DNA of 47,978 nt, taken from contig DASSMU010000238.1 in NCBI GenBank assembly GCA_035701465.1, forward strand, positions 1-47,978. The letters are read 5' to 3'. Below, one piece after another: positions 38,663 to 46,496 of this stretch (positions are counted from its first letter, which is position 1; every line of letters begins with the position of its first letter). Under the pieces are notes generated by a model that did not search any database, was not told where the DNA came from, and worked only from the letters and a program-made list of their open reading frames with translations. This DNA comes from VRUE01 sp035701465 (GTDB lineage Bacteria > Actinomycetota > Thermoleophilia > Solirubrobacterales > 70-9). Position numbers and translations under genes: made by a program.

Positions 38663-39700
38663 CTAAATATCGTTTTGTAGTTTAAAACCAAGCGTTGTTG
38701 CGAGCTCAGAGTCAAAGAGCAACTCTGGAAACTGTTTTGTAAGAACTTCCTGATTCTCTACCCAGATCAAGCAAATACAGACAACGGTATGGGAGAGTTG
38801 TTGCGTGGTGGTACCGATTGCGCCTGCATGTTTTTTGAGCAGCCGTTGAACCTCTCGCCCCTTCAAAGCCTTCTCGAGCTGACCGCGGGTTCGAATACCG
38901 ACCATGCCGAGGGCGTCTCGCAGAAGCTTCTCAATATGACTCGCCGTACCTCCAATAGGTGAAACGGTTCCACGAAAAGCCGCACCTTCTGGCAGCAAGG
39001 ATTCCAGGCAACCGACGAGCCGGGCCGCATCAAAGCTGACATCGTGGTCCTTGTCCGCCTCATATGTAGATCGATAGTGATCGATCAGGTTCTGCCCACT
39101 TTCCCTGATCCCCAAGAAGGCATAGTCAAGGGTCTCGAGACTGCCCGCCACCGCTGCCAACCGCCGACCCAGCTCGGGCGGGAAATCCACACCCGACTTA
39201 TACTGAACCTCATGCTCGATAGTTGCCCAGGCATCCTGCAGAAGACTCCTAATCTGAATTTCGAACCACTGCGACCCTAGGTGCTTTCTCACCGCAGCCT
39301 CATGCTCGGGTAGGTGGACAACCAAGTGCACAGACCGATAACCGAAAACGTCAGCGCCAAGCAAATCCAGCCGGTCGTAGGACTCGTCGTCGTCCACAGT
39401 CAGAAGTGGACGCAGATGCTCGGCCGCACTCTCTACTCGGTCTGGATAGTTGGTTACCACCCGGACCCCAATTAGATCCTTGATTTCAACGGCCGGATCT
39501 GTGTACTCCTTCTGCCTCAGCTTGTCGAGCAGAGAGTACGGATCCTTGGCACGCGCCGTGACCGCCTGGATGCCCGCACCAGTCCCCTCAAGAGCAAGCG
39601 ATACGACCGCGCGAGCTTCAGCTGCCGCGCCCTCGTAGGAGGAAAACTGCGCCTGATAATCCTCAAAGAACTGAAGAGTCGTCTGTGGTAGGAGCGACAC
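38663..39700 (-). CDS. RelA/SpoT-type nucleotide synthetase in an A+T-rich insert
   Basis: A 345-residue protein with the RelA/SpoT synthetase core at about 50-200: PYSLLDKLRQKEY, EIKDLIGVRVVTNYPDRVES, FGYRSVHLVVHLPE and WFEIQIRSLLQDAWATIEHE with VQYKSG. Core residues (the GYRSxH and EIQIRxxxxxxWAxxEHxxxYK motifs) are intact, so pppGpp-type alarmone or NTP pyrophosphorylation is plausible. No HD hydrolase domain is present. The C-terminal 140 residues are helical and unfamiliar. The GTG start follows the DUF262 gene by 10 bases. Low G+C and codon use differ strongly from the flanks. Confidence 0.8.
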   Translation of the reverse strand: MSLLPQTTLQFFEDYQAQFSSYEGAAAEARAVVSLALEGTGAGIQAVTARAKDPYSLLDKLRQKEYTDPAVEIKDLIGVRVVTNYPDRVESAAEHLRPLLTVDDDESYDRLDLLGADVFGYRSVHLVVHLPEHEAAVRKHLGSQWFEIQIRSLLQDAWATIEHEVQYKSGVDFPPELGRRLAAVAGSLETLDYAFLGIRESGQNLIDHYRSTYEADKDHDVSFDAARLVGCLESLLPEGAAFRGTVSPIGGTASHIEKLLRDALGMVGIRTRGQLEKALKGREVQRLLKKHAGAIGTTTQQLSHTVVCICLIWVENQEVLTKQFPELLFDSELATTLGFKLQNDI

Positions 39701-39710
39701 CTTATGCGCA

Positions 39711-40718
39711 TTAATCGGAATCGACCACGTGGACGAGTGTGTTGATTCGCGTCAGGCGTGGCCGTATGTTGTCAGTTTGCCTACTCGCCGCCAGTAGATA
39801 GCGACTCGCCATCCGGGGCGGACGCTTTCGGTTAAGCAGTCGTTCGAATTCCTGAAGTTTCTTCCCAGCAACGTCCCAATCAACTGAAAGCACACCTGTA
39901 GAAGATGCCAGACGGTCCAACGCACCGATCAGCGCATAGAGGTCGACTGGTTTGCGAAAACGACTTTCACTAAAGTCGGGGAGAGCTTCCTGAATCCAGT
40001 TCAGATACCTCTTCAAACGCTGTTCCGCTTTGCGCCCGCCTGGAAACCTCAGCTGATAGAGACCGTAGTACAAATCGAGGGCGGCCTTCTTGTCTTGAGG
40101 TCCCTCAATTAGAAGAATCGCTAGCTCTCCGGAGAACTCTACCGCGCGCATTCGTTTAAGCTGGGTAGGGGTAAAGATCCGGGCCTCCTGCCATATGTCC
40201 CACCGCCCCAGACGCTCGACGAAGTCGTAGAACGCGCCTTCCTCCCGGGCATGGCGCAGCTCCTGTGGTGAGAGGCGTACTACGTATTTATTCATCCGAA
40301 CGAAAAGGTCCCGTACATCACTGTCCGAATATCCAGACAGCTCCTCGACTACGAAGTCATAACTCAATATTCGGCTACGGAGTCGTTCGGGGAGCTGCGA
40401 GAATTTCTGCCCTTTCAGGGAACTATTGGTGGTTTGAGTTAGTCCAAACCGATTGTCGATAAATTCGAACACGGCGGTCAAGCGTTGCTGCCCGTCGATG
40501 ACCTTGTACGAGGGCCGTCCGGTCTGCGCAGACGTGTACCGCTGGAGAAAGAGTTGGGGTATAGGCCTATTCTCAACGATTGTGTCGAGCAAGTACGCCT
40601 TTGCCGCACGGGGCCAAACGCTATTGCGCTGAAACTCCGCTGCTAGCTCGAGTTGGCCATCGTCATAAAGCTGTCGCAGGAGGGCGACATCCTTGGTGGT
40701 CGTACGCCGATCAGGCAT
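39711..40718 (-). CDS. DUF262 family protein (GmrSD/ParB-like)
   Basis: A 335-residue protein. DUF262 landmarks: LAAEFQRNSVWPRAAKAYLL, ENRPIPQLFLQRY, YKVIDGQQRLTAVFEFIDN (the DGQQR motif) and FVRMNKYVVRLSPQELRHAR. These are the NTP-binding/nuclease-like motifs found in the GmrS half of GmrSD, a type IV restriction system. The C-terminal DUF1524 HNH nuclease of GmrD is absent; instead about 120 helical residues follow. It is first in a two-gene unit with the RelA/SpoT protein. A+T-rich composition suggests recent acquisition. Confidence 0.85.
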   Translation of the reverse strand: MPDRRTTTKDVALLRQLYDDGQLELAAEFQRNSVWPRAAKAYLLDTIVENRPIPQLFLQRYTSAQTGRPSYKVIDGQQRLTAVFEFIDNRFGLTQTTNSSLKGQKFSQLPERLRSRILSYDFVVEELSGYSDSDVRDLFVRMNKYVVRLSPQELRHAREEGAFYDFVERLGRWDIWQEARIFTPTQLKRMRAVEFSGELAILLIEGPQDKKAALDLYYGLYQLRFPGGRKAEQRLKRYLNWIQEALPDFSESRFRKPVDLYALIGALDRLASSTGVLSVDWDVAGKKLQEFERLLNRKRPPRMASRYLLAASRQTDNIRPRLTRINTLVHVVDSD

Positions 40719-40724
40719 GCGGAA

Positions 40725-40753
40725 ACCTTAATCGTTCCCAAGGACGACTCCAA
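40725..40753 (-). promoter_or_regulatory. Promoter for the DUF262-RelA/SpoT unit
   Basis: On the minus strand: TTGGAG (complement of 40748-40753), 17 bases, TAAGGT (complement of 40725-40730). The -10 box ends 6 bases before the ATG, so the transcript would be leaderless. Confidence 0.45.
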
Positions 40754-40767
40754 GTGTTTGAAACCCG

Positions 40768-41778
40768 CTACGACCCAGGAGTCGGGGCGATCTCGGCGGG
40801 CTCGCCGCCTGGGGCCCAGTGAGCCTCGGGCGAGGGCGGAGTGTCGCGTAGGTACCACTCGGCGTCGAGGGCGCCCATGCAGCCGGTGCCGGCGGCGGTG
40901 ACCGCCTGGCGGTAGGTGTGGTCGACGACGTCGCCGACGGCGAAGACGCCGGCCAGGTTGGTCTTGGTCGAGCCGGGCTGGGTGAGGATGTAGCCCTCGG
41001 CGTCGGTGTCGACCTGGCCCTCTACGACCTCCGAGCGGGGGATGTGGCCGATCGCGACGAAGGCGCCGTCGGTGTCGAAGTCCTCGGTCTCGTTCGTCTC
41101 GACGTTGCGCAGGCGCACGTGGTCGAGCCGGCCCTTGTCGCTGGCGACGAACTCCTCGGCGACGTAGGGGGTCTTGAACTCGATGTTGCCCTGCTCGCGC
41201 GCCCGCTCCTGCATGATCTTGGAGGCGCGGAACTCGGCGCGGCGGTTGACCACGGTCAGCTCGCTGGCGTACTTGGAGATGAAGATCGAGTCCTCCATCG
41301 CCGAGTCGCCGCCGCCGATCACGATCACCTTCTGGTCTTTGAAGAAGGCGCCGTCGCAGACGCCGCAGGTCGAGACGCCGCAGCCGCTCAGCTCGATCTC
41401 GCCGGGGATGCCGAGTCGGCGCGGCTCCGCCCCCATCGCCAGGATCACGGTCTTGGCCAGGTGCTCCTCGTCGCCGAGGTAGACCTTCTGCACGCCGCCG
41501 TCGGAGAGCTCAACCCGGTCGACGTCGTCGGTGACGAAGCGCGTGCCGAAGCGCTCTGCCTGGGCCCGGAACTGGGTCATCATCTCCGGTCCCATGATCC
41601 CCTCGGGGTAGCCGGGGTAGTTCTCGACGTCGGTGGTGTTCTGCAGCTGCCCGCCCCACTGGAAGCCCTCGAAGACGAGCGGCTCGAGGTTGGCGCGCGC
41701 GGTGTAGAGCGCGGCGGTGTAGCCGGCGGGGCCGCCGCCGACGATGATCGTGTTCTCGACTTTCCTGGCCTCTGTCAT
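40768..41778 (-). CDS. trxB: Thioredoxin-disulfide reductase TrxB
   Basis: A 336-residue low-molecular-weight thioredoxin reductase. FAD binding: TIIVGGGPAGYTAALYTARA; redox pair: VSTCGVCDGAFF (CxxC intact); NADPH binding: VIVIGGGDSAMEDSIFISKY with the later NRRAEFRAS; FAD contact: GVFAVGDVVDHTYRQAVTAA. It reduces thioredoxin with NADPH, which in turn would serve MsrA. A Pro-rich C-terminal tail of about 25 residues is extra. The ATG overlaps the upstream stop by 4 bases. Confidence 0.97.
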   Translation of the reverse strand: MTEARKVENTIIVGGGPAGYTAALYTARANLEPLVFEGFQWGGQLQNTTDVENYPGYPEGIMGPEMMTQFRAQAERFGTRFVTDDVDRVELSDGGVQKVYLGDEEHLAKTVILAMGAEPRRLGIPGEIELSGCGVSTCGVCDGAFFKDQKVIVIGGGDSAMEDSIFISKYASELTVVNRRAEFRASKIMQERAREQGNIEFKTPYVAEEFVASDKGRLDHVRLRNVETNETEDFDTDGAFVAIGHIPRSEVVEGQVDTDAEGYILTQPGSTKTNLAGVFAVGDVVDHTYRQAVTAAGTGCMGALDAEWYLRDTPPSPEAHWAPGGEPAEIAPTPGS

Positions 41779-42911
41779 GTCCGTCCTGAGTCTAGTGGCG
41801 TTGCCAATACTTCACTTTGTATAGTAGCGCCGCGGTCAATCGGCAATCCCTCCGTTTCCCACGTCTGGACCCTGGTGCGGAGCTGGAAGAAAGCCGCGAC
41901 TCCGAAGGGGATCGGCATCCAGAAGGCGATCAGGCGGTAGATCAGGATCGCCGGGAAGACCGTGTCCTCGGGGATGCCGAAGAGGACGAAGGCGCCGATC
42001 ATCCCCGCGTCAACCGCCCCGACCCCGGCCGGGGCGAAGGGGATCAGGTTGGCGACCATGCCGAGGAAAAAACCCTGGACGACCACGGCTAGGGGGACGT
42101 GGACGCCGAGGGCGTGAAAGCAGGCCCAGAGGATGCCGATATTCGCCGCCCAGAAGCCGGCGGCGCCGAGGACCGCGAGCCCACCCTCCCGGGGGTGCGT
42201 GAAGAGGCTGATCGCGAAGCGAAACCCCTCGGCGAAGACCGCGGGGACTTTGGCGATGTTCCTGGCGATCGCCTGGCCACGCTCGCCGTGGACGAAGCGC
42301 GCGACCTTCGGGCCGAGGTCAGGCGGGATCAGCGCAAACAGCAGCCCGAGAACCAGCAGCACGCCGGCAATACCGGCCGGCACGATCGTCAACTCCACCG
42401 ATGCCTTGCCGTGCAGCACGCCGGTCCGCAACAGGACACCGAAGAGGATCAGCGCCAGCGGGTAGAAGGCGTAGTGCAGGGTGAGGAAGGCGACCATCCG
42501 GCGGGCGACGTCGTGGCGGCGCATGCCGGCCTTGCGCAGGGCCCAGAAGGTGAGCACGATGCCGCCGGCGCCTCCGGCCGAGAAGAGCAGCGTCGCCGCC
42601 AGGCCGGCCATGTTGATCTCGTAGGTCTCGACCCAGCTGAGGCGCAGCGCATTGCCGCCGACGACGGCCTTGAAGAGGGCGATGTAGGTGGCGAAGGCAA
42701 CGAGGTTGAAGCCCACCGCGACCGCGATCCAGATCGGGTCGGCTTCGTCGAGCTTGCCCAGCGCGTTACCCAGCCCGACCAGCTTCGGGAAGAGGAAGTA
42801 GATCCCGACCAACAGGGCAACGACGAGGGCGCCCGTCTGGATCAGCCGCCGGCGAGTGAAGATCGGCAGCTCGGCGGCTTCGCCGCCTTTCGCCGGATCC
42901 TCGGGAGACAC
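41775..42911 (-). CDS. Flippase-like / LPG-synthase transmembrane-region protein
   Basis: A 378-residue protein with eight or nine membrane helices. The pattern matches the UPF0104/lysylphosphatidylglycerol-synthase transmembrane region: VAFATYIALFKAVVGG, INMAGLAATLLFSAGGAGGI, VVQGFFLGMVANLIPFAPAG, VGAVDAGMIGAF and AILIYRLIAFWMPIPFGVAA. The soluble aminoacyl-transferase domain of MprF is absent, so it is more likely a lipid flippase-type protein. It lies between the PAP2 gene (10 bases upstream) and trxB (overlap), forming one operon. Confidence 0.85.
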   Translation of the reverse strand: MSPEDPAKGGEAAELPIFTRRRLIQTGALVVALLVGIYFLFPKLVGLGNALGKLDEADPIWIAVAVGFNLVAFATYIALFKAVVGGNALRLSWVETYEINMAGLAATLLFSAGGAGGIVLTFWALRKAGMRRHDVARRMVAFLTLHYAFYPLALILFGVLLRTGVLHGKASVELTIVPAGIAGVLLVLGLLFALIPPDLGPKVARFVHGERGQAIARNIAKVPAVFAEGFRFAISLFTHPREGGLAVLGAAGFWAANIGILWACFHALGVHVPLAVVVQGFFLGMVANLIPFAPAGVGAVDAGMIGAFVLFGIPEDTVFPAILIYRLIAFWMPIPFGVAAFFQLRTRVQTWETEGLPIDRGATIQSEVLATPLDSGRT

Positions 42912-42921
42912 TCCAGGGAAA

Positions 42922-43866
42922 CTACCCGCCGGCGAGGCGCTCCAAGCGGCGCAAGCCCCGATTTACGCGCAAAACCGCCGGCTCGGCCAGGGGCTCGCCC
43001 TGCCGCACGGCGGCGACGAGACCTGCCCCGGCGACCAGGTCGGTGACGTAGTGCTCGCCCAGGTAGACCAGGGCGAAGCCGAGCGTCAGCGCGTAGCTCC
43101 AACCTAGAGCGCCCTCGACCCGCCCCGCTTCGGAGAGCGAGATCGCCGCCATGGTTGAGGTGGCGAAGTGCAGCGAGGGCATTGCCGCCCAGGGGTTGCC
43201 ACCCAGCGCCCCGTACATCGCCGGCCAGGCCGAGCGCCAGGTCTCCTCGCCGACGCCGACCATGATCCGCCGCACCTCCTCCTCGGTCAGCCCCTGCTCC
43301 GACGCCCACCACGGCGGCGCGGTCGGCACGGCGAAGTAACCGGCGCAGCCAATATCGAAGACCGCGGCGAGTTGGCGGGCGGCGCGCGGGAAGCGCTCCG
43401 GGTGGCGCAGCAGGATCCAGATCAAGGCGAGGTAGGGCTCGAAAAACCAGAGCCAGTGGACCCAGGTGAGGAAGCGGTCGACCGTGACGACGCGGGGCAG
43501 GCGCGCGAGTGCCCGCTGGAGGCGGGCGTTGGGCAGGCGGCCGAGGCCGATCGCGCGGTCGGCGACGATCGGGTAGCGCGTGCGCAGGCGCCGCTGCAGG
43601 CGCTCCGGGTCGTCATAAGGAAGCTCGTGAACCATCGTGAATGCCCACATCTGCATCGCGTAGAGGGCGACGTCGCGTTTACGCGAGCGCGGGAAGAGCA
43701 CGGCGACCGCGAGCGGCCCCGCCGCGCAGGCGACGACGGTCACCGGTGCCGGCACCCGCAGGCGGCGGCGCAGCAGGGGAACGGCCACCGCGGCGGCGAC
43801 TGCGCCCGCCGCTCCGGCCCGTACCGCCAGGCGAAGCGCCGGAGATGGCCGCGAGCGCTTCCTCAT
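42922..43866 (-). CDS. PAP2-family phosphatase / phosphotransferase, inositol-lipid type
   Basis: A 314-residue membrane protein. PAP2 residues are present: AMPSLHFATSTMAAISL (the PSLH motif) and FALVYLGEHYVTDLVAGAG (the catalytic His and Asp, HxxxD); the lysine/arginine motif 1 is less clear. WLWFFEPYLALIWILLRHPE and AVPTAPPWWASEQG are typical of the Aur1/Ipt1-like subgroup that transfers head groups between lipids. The ATG at 43866 is chosen because upstream in-frame codons overlap the promoter area. Followed by the flippase-like gene, so the pair may handle an envelope lipid. Confidence 0.85.
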   Translation of the reverse strand: MRKRSRPSPALRLAVRAGAAGAVAAAVAVPLLRRRLRVPAPVTVVACAAGPLAVAVLFPRSRKRDVALYAMQMWAFTMVHELPYDDPERLQRRLRTRYPIVADRAIGLGRLPNARLQRALARLPRVVTVDRFLTWVHWLWFFEPYLALIWILLRHPERFPRAARQLAAVFDIGCAGYFAVPTAPPWWASEQGLTEEEVRRIMVGVGEETWRSAWPAMYGALGGNPWAAMPSLHFATSTMAAISLSEAGRVEGALGWSYALTLGFALVYLGEHYVTDLVAGAGLVAAVRQGEPLAEPAVLRVNRGLRRLERLAGG

Positions 43867-43966
43867 CAGGTCGGCGAGTATAGGTCGGCGGTCGGGACAC
43901 GAGCCCGGCGGCGCGCCGCCTGAATGACTGCCTTCGTGATTAGAATGGCCGCGCTTTGGCGCCCAA

Positions 43967-44127
43967 GGACTCATCACGATGCCCCGCGTGTGCGACTGGC
44001 GAGCGCCGGACCAAGCGGGGCAAGGACGCAGGGAGGCCGAATAGCAGCGCTATTTGGCCGACTGAGGACGCGGCAACGCGCCGGTCCGCCGCCGCCAGTC
44101 GTGCGCGGGGGGCCTCGTGATGAGTCC
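43967..44127 (+). ncRNA. Structured element E2, leader of the cox-like operon
   Basis: Stems from outside in: GGACTCATCACGA/TCGTGATGAGTCC (13 bp, the right arm includes the ATG at 44120), CCCCGCG/CGCGGGG, CGACTGGCG/CGCCAGTCG and CGGACC/GGTCCG. The inner part repeats E1: AA, then GCGGGGC/GCAACGC with tandem G-A pairs, then AGGACGCAGGGAG (44023-44035) facing GACTGAGGAC (44060-44069), with a terminal hairpin GCC-G-AATAGC/GCTATT-T-GGC. The fold would hide the start codon of the subunit II gene. Confidence 0.55.
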
Positions 44128-44818
44128 CCATTCTCCTGGCACCGACCAGATCGACACGCTGCTTTGGATCGGCTTCGTCGCCGCGACGATCGTCATCGTC
44201 GCGATCAACGGCGCCCTGATCTACGCCGTGCGCCGCTACCGCGGCGGCCGCGGGTCCGAGCCACGCCAGGTTCGCGGCGGGCGCCGCACTCAGTTCCGGG
44301 CCGCCGCCGGGCTCACCGTCTTCGCCGCGGCGATCCTCGTCGTCAGCCTCGTCTATACCGGCAAGGCGCGCGAGACGCCCGCCACTGGCCCCGCCGGCCT
44401 CGCCTCGGCCCGCTCCCAGCCGCTGAAGATCGAAACGACCGGCCAGCAGTGGCTGTGGCGCTACGAATATCCCAACGAAGCCTTCTCCTACTACAAGCTC
44501 GTCGTCCCGGTCGACACCACGGTCGAACTCGACCTGGTCTCCACCGACGTGATCCACACCTGGGACGTGCCGCAACTCGCCGGCAAGCGCGACGCCGTTC
44601 CCGGCAAGACCAACCACGTCGTCTTCCGCGCCGATGAAGTCGGCGTCTACCGCGGACAGTCGGCGACTTTCTCGGGCCAGGCATACGGCGCGATGCGGAC
44701 CGAGGTCGACGTGGTCTCCCCTCAGGAATACGAAGAATTCGTCAAACGCCAGAAGGCTGACATCCAGGCCGCCCAGGACCGCGTCGTGGGCCTGATCGAA
44801 AACGGAGAAGTGCCATGA
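44120..44818 (+). CDS. Haem-copper oxidase subunit II homologue lacking CuA ligands
   Basis: A 232-residue protein with two N-terminal membrane helices (about 12-35 and 61-80) and a cupredoxin domain. GQQWLWRYEYP and STDVIHTWDVPQL (His146) match subunit II. Where cytochrome c oxidases have YRGQCxEFCGxxHxxM, this reads VYRGQSATFSGQAYGAM: both Cys are Ser (181, 185), the Glu is Thr and the second His is Tyr189; only His146 and Met192 remain. No CuA can form, as in quinol oxidases. The ATG at 44120 is preferred over GTG at 44117. It overlaps the subunit I gene (ATGA). Confidence 0.88.
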   Translation: MSPHSPGTDQIDTLLWIGFVAATIVIVAINGALIYAVRRYRGGRGSEPRQVRGGRRTQFRAAAGLTVFAAAILVVSLVYTGKARETPATGPAGLASARSQPLKIETTGQQWLWRYEYPNEAFSYYKLVVPVDTTVELDLVSTDVIHTWDVPQLAGKRDAVPGKTNHVVFRADEVGVYRGQSATFSGQAYGAMRTEVDVVSPQEYEEFVKRQKADIQAAQDRVVGLIENGEVP

Positions 44819-46491
44819 GCGCTGCGCCCGAGGTAGTCGTCGACGGCTTCCCCCGCCGCCGGCCGCGCTGGATCGAGATCGCCACCAGCGCCGACCACAA
44901 GGACGTCGGCCGGGTGATGATCGTCGGCGCGCTCGGCTTTCTCTTCATCGCGGTGGTCGAGTTGCTGCTGATGCGCCTGCAACTGGCGGTGCCGGAAAAC
45001 TCGCTGCTCACCCCGGTCACCTTCAACCGCATGCTCTCACTCTACGGAGCGACGGCGATCTTCCTCTTTGCGATCCCGCTGGTGCTCGGCCTCTTCTACT
45101 ACCTGGCACCGCTGCAGGTGGGCGCGCAGGGCACGGCGCTGCCGCGGCTCGGCCAGATCGGCCTCTGGCTCTACATCGCCGGGGCGACCGTGCTCTACGC
45201 CGGCTTCCTCTTCACCCCGTCGGAGGCCGGCGTCAACCCCCTGGCCCCCCTCTCCGGGCTCGCCTTTCTGCCCAACAACGGCGTCGACGCCTGGGCGGCC
45301 TCCAGCGGCCTGGCCACCCTTGGCTTCGTCCTCGTCGCGATCAACCTCGTCGCCACGCTGCGACGCATGCGCGCTCCCGGGATGGCCTGGCGCCGGGTTC
45401 CCGTCTTCGCCTGGGCAGCGGCGATCTGCTCTTGGCTGATGCTGGTGATCGGCCCGGTGATGCTGGCGGCGATCTCGATGCTGCTGATCGACCGCAACTT
45501 CGACGGCATCTTCTTCGCCGACGGCTCCGGCGGCGCGCCGCTGCTCTGGGAGCACCTGAGCTGGATCTTCTTCACCGGCACCTACATGCTGATCCTGATC
45601 GCCGCCCTCGGCGCGATCGCCGAGATCGTCCCGGTCTTCTCGCGCAAGCCGCTCTTCAACCGCGGCGCCGTGACCGGCTCCATGGTCGCGATCGCCGTGA
45701 TCGGCACCCTCGCCTGGATGCAGAACATGCTGACCTCGCCGATCGGAATCGGCTGGATGTACTTCGCGATGACGATGTCGCTGGCGCTGATCGTCCCCTT
45801 CGGCCTCGTCATCTTCAACCTGATCGCGACGATGATCGGCGGCGCCCTGCGGATGCGCGCGCCGCTGCTCTTCTCCCTCGGCGCGATCTCGGCGATCTCG
45901 ATCGGCCTCGGCTCCGAGATCTCTCACTCGATGGTCGCGGTCGCCTGGCGCCTGCACAACACCACCGACGCCACCGCGGCGACCCACTTCGCCTTGATCG
46001 GAGGCAGCGTCTTCGGCGGCTTCGCCGCCCTTTACTACTGGTTCCCGAAGCTGACCGGCCGAACCATGGGCGAGACGCTGGCGCGCTTCTCCTTCTGGAC
46101 GATGGCGATCGGCATCCTGGTCGCCTTCGTACCGCTCTTCCTCGCCGGCACCGACCACGGCCAGGTCGTCGACGCCTACAAGTTCTTCGCCGGCACCGGC
46201 GTCAGCGCCGAGAACCTGATCTCGACGATCGGCGCCTTCGTCCTCGCGATCGGGATCCTGCTGACCCTGGTCAACGCGATCGCCAGCCGGACCAACGGGG
46301 CGCGGGCCGGGCACGACCAGTGGGGCGGCGACTCGCTCGAGTGGTTCGCGCTCTCGCCGCCCGAGCCGCACAACTTCGACCTGCCGCCAGACGTGCGCAG
46401 CGACCGGCCGATGCGCGACATCCGCGAGGCGATCGCCAACCGCACCCGCCGCGATGAAGAGGCGGCCCGCGAAACACAGCCGGTAGCCTGA
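44815..46491 (+). CDS. Haem-copper oxidase subunit I homologue lacking most metal ligands
   Basis: A 558-residue protein with about twelve helices that aligns with CtaD/CoxA (ADHKDVGR head, IVPVFSRKPLF, YYWFPKLTGR). Key residues are changed: SLYGATAIF has Tyr77 for the haem a His; IFFTGTYM has Thr254 and Met258 for the CuB His and cross-linked Tyr; WMQNM has Gln303-Asn304 for the His-His of CuB; THFALIGG keeps one of the two helix-X His. The D-channel Asp and K-channel Lys (Val332) are also gone. The frame is intact, so it is a conserved fold, probably not an oxygen reductase. Confidence 0.88.
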   Translation: MSAAPEVVVDGFPRRRPRWIEIATSADHKDVGRVMIVGALGFLFIAVVELLLMRLQLAVPENSLLTPVTFNRMLSLYGATAIFLFAIPLVLGLFYYLAPLQVGAQGTALPRLGQIGLWLYIAGATVLYAGFLFTPSEAGVNPLAPLSGLAFLPNNGVDAWAASSGLATLGFVLVAINLVATLRRMRAPGMAWRRVPVFAWAAAICSWLMLVIGPVMLAAISMLLIDRNFDGIFFADGSGGAPLLWEHLSWIFFTGTYMLILIAALGAIAEIVPVFSRKPLFNRGAVTGSMVAIAVIGTLAWMQNMLTSPIGIGWMYFAMTMSLALIVPFGLVIFNLIATMIGGALRMRAPLLFSLGAISAISIGLGSEISHSMVAVAWRLHNTTDATAATHFALIGGSVFGGFAALYYWFPKLTGRTMGETLARFSFWTMAIGILVAFVPLFLAGTDHGQVVDAYKFFAGTGVSAENLISTIGAFVLAIGILLTLVNAIASRTNGARAGHDQWGGDSLEWFALSPPEPHNFDLPPDVRSDRPMRDIREAIANRTRRDEEAARETQPVA

Positions 46492-46496
46492 CGCCC

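Noticed and set aside
41806..41830. A+T-richer stretch near the end of the flippase-like gene as a promoter for trxB.
   Set aside because: It is coding, no -35/-10 pair with proper spacing is visible, and the genes overlap by 4 bases, which favours one operon.
44815..46491. Loss of oxidase ligands as the effect of a frameshift.
   Set aside because: Similarity to subunit I continues in one frame on both sides of every changed site, so these are substitutions.
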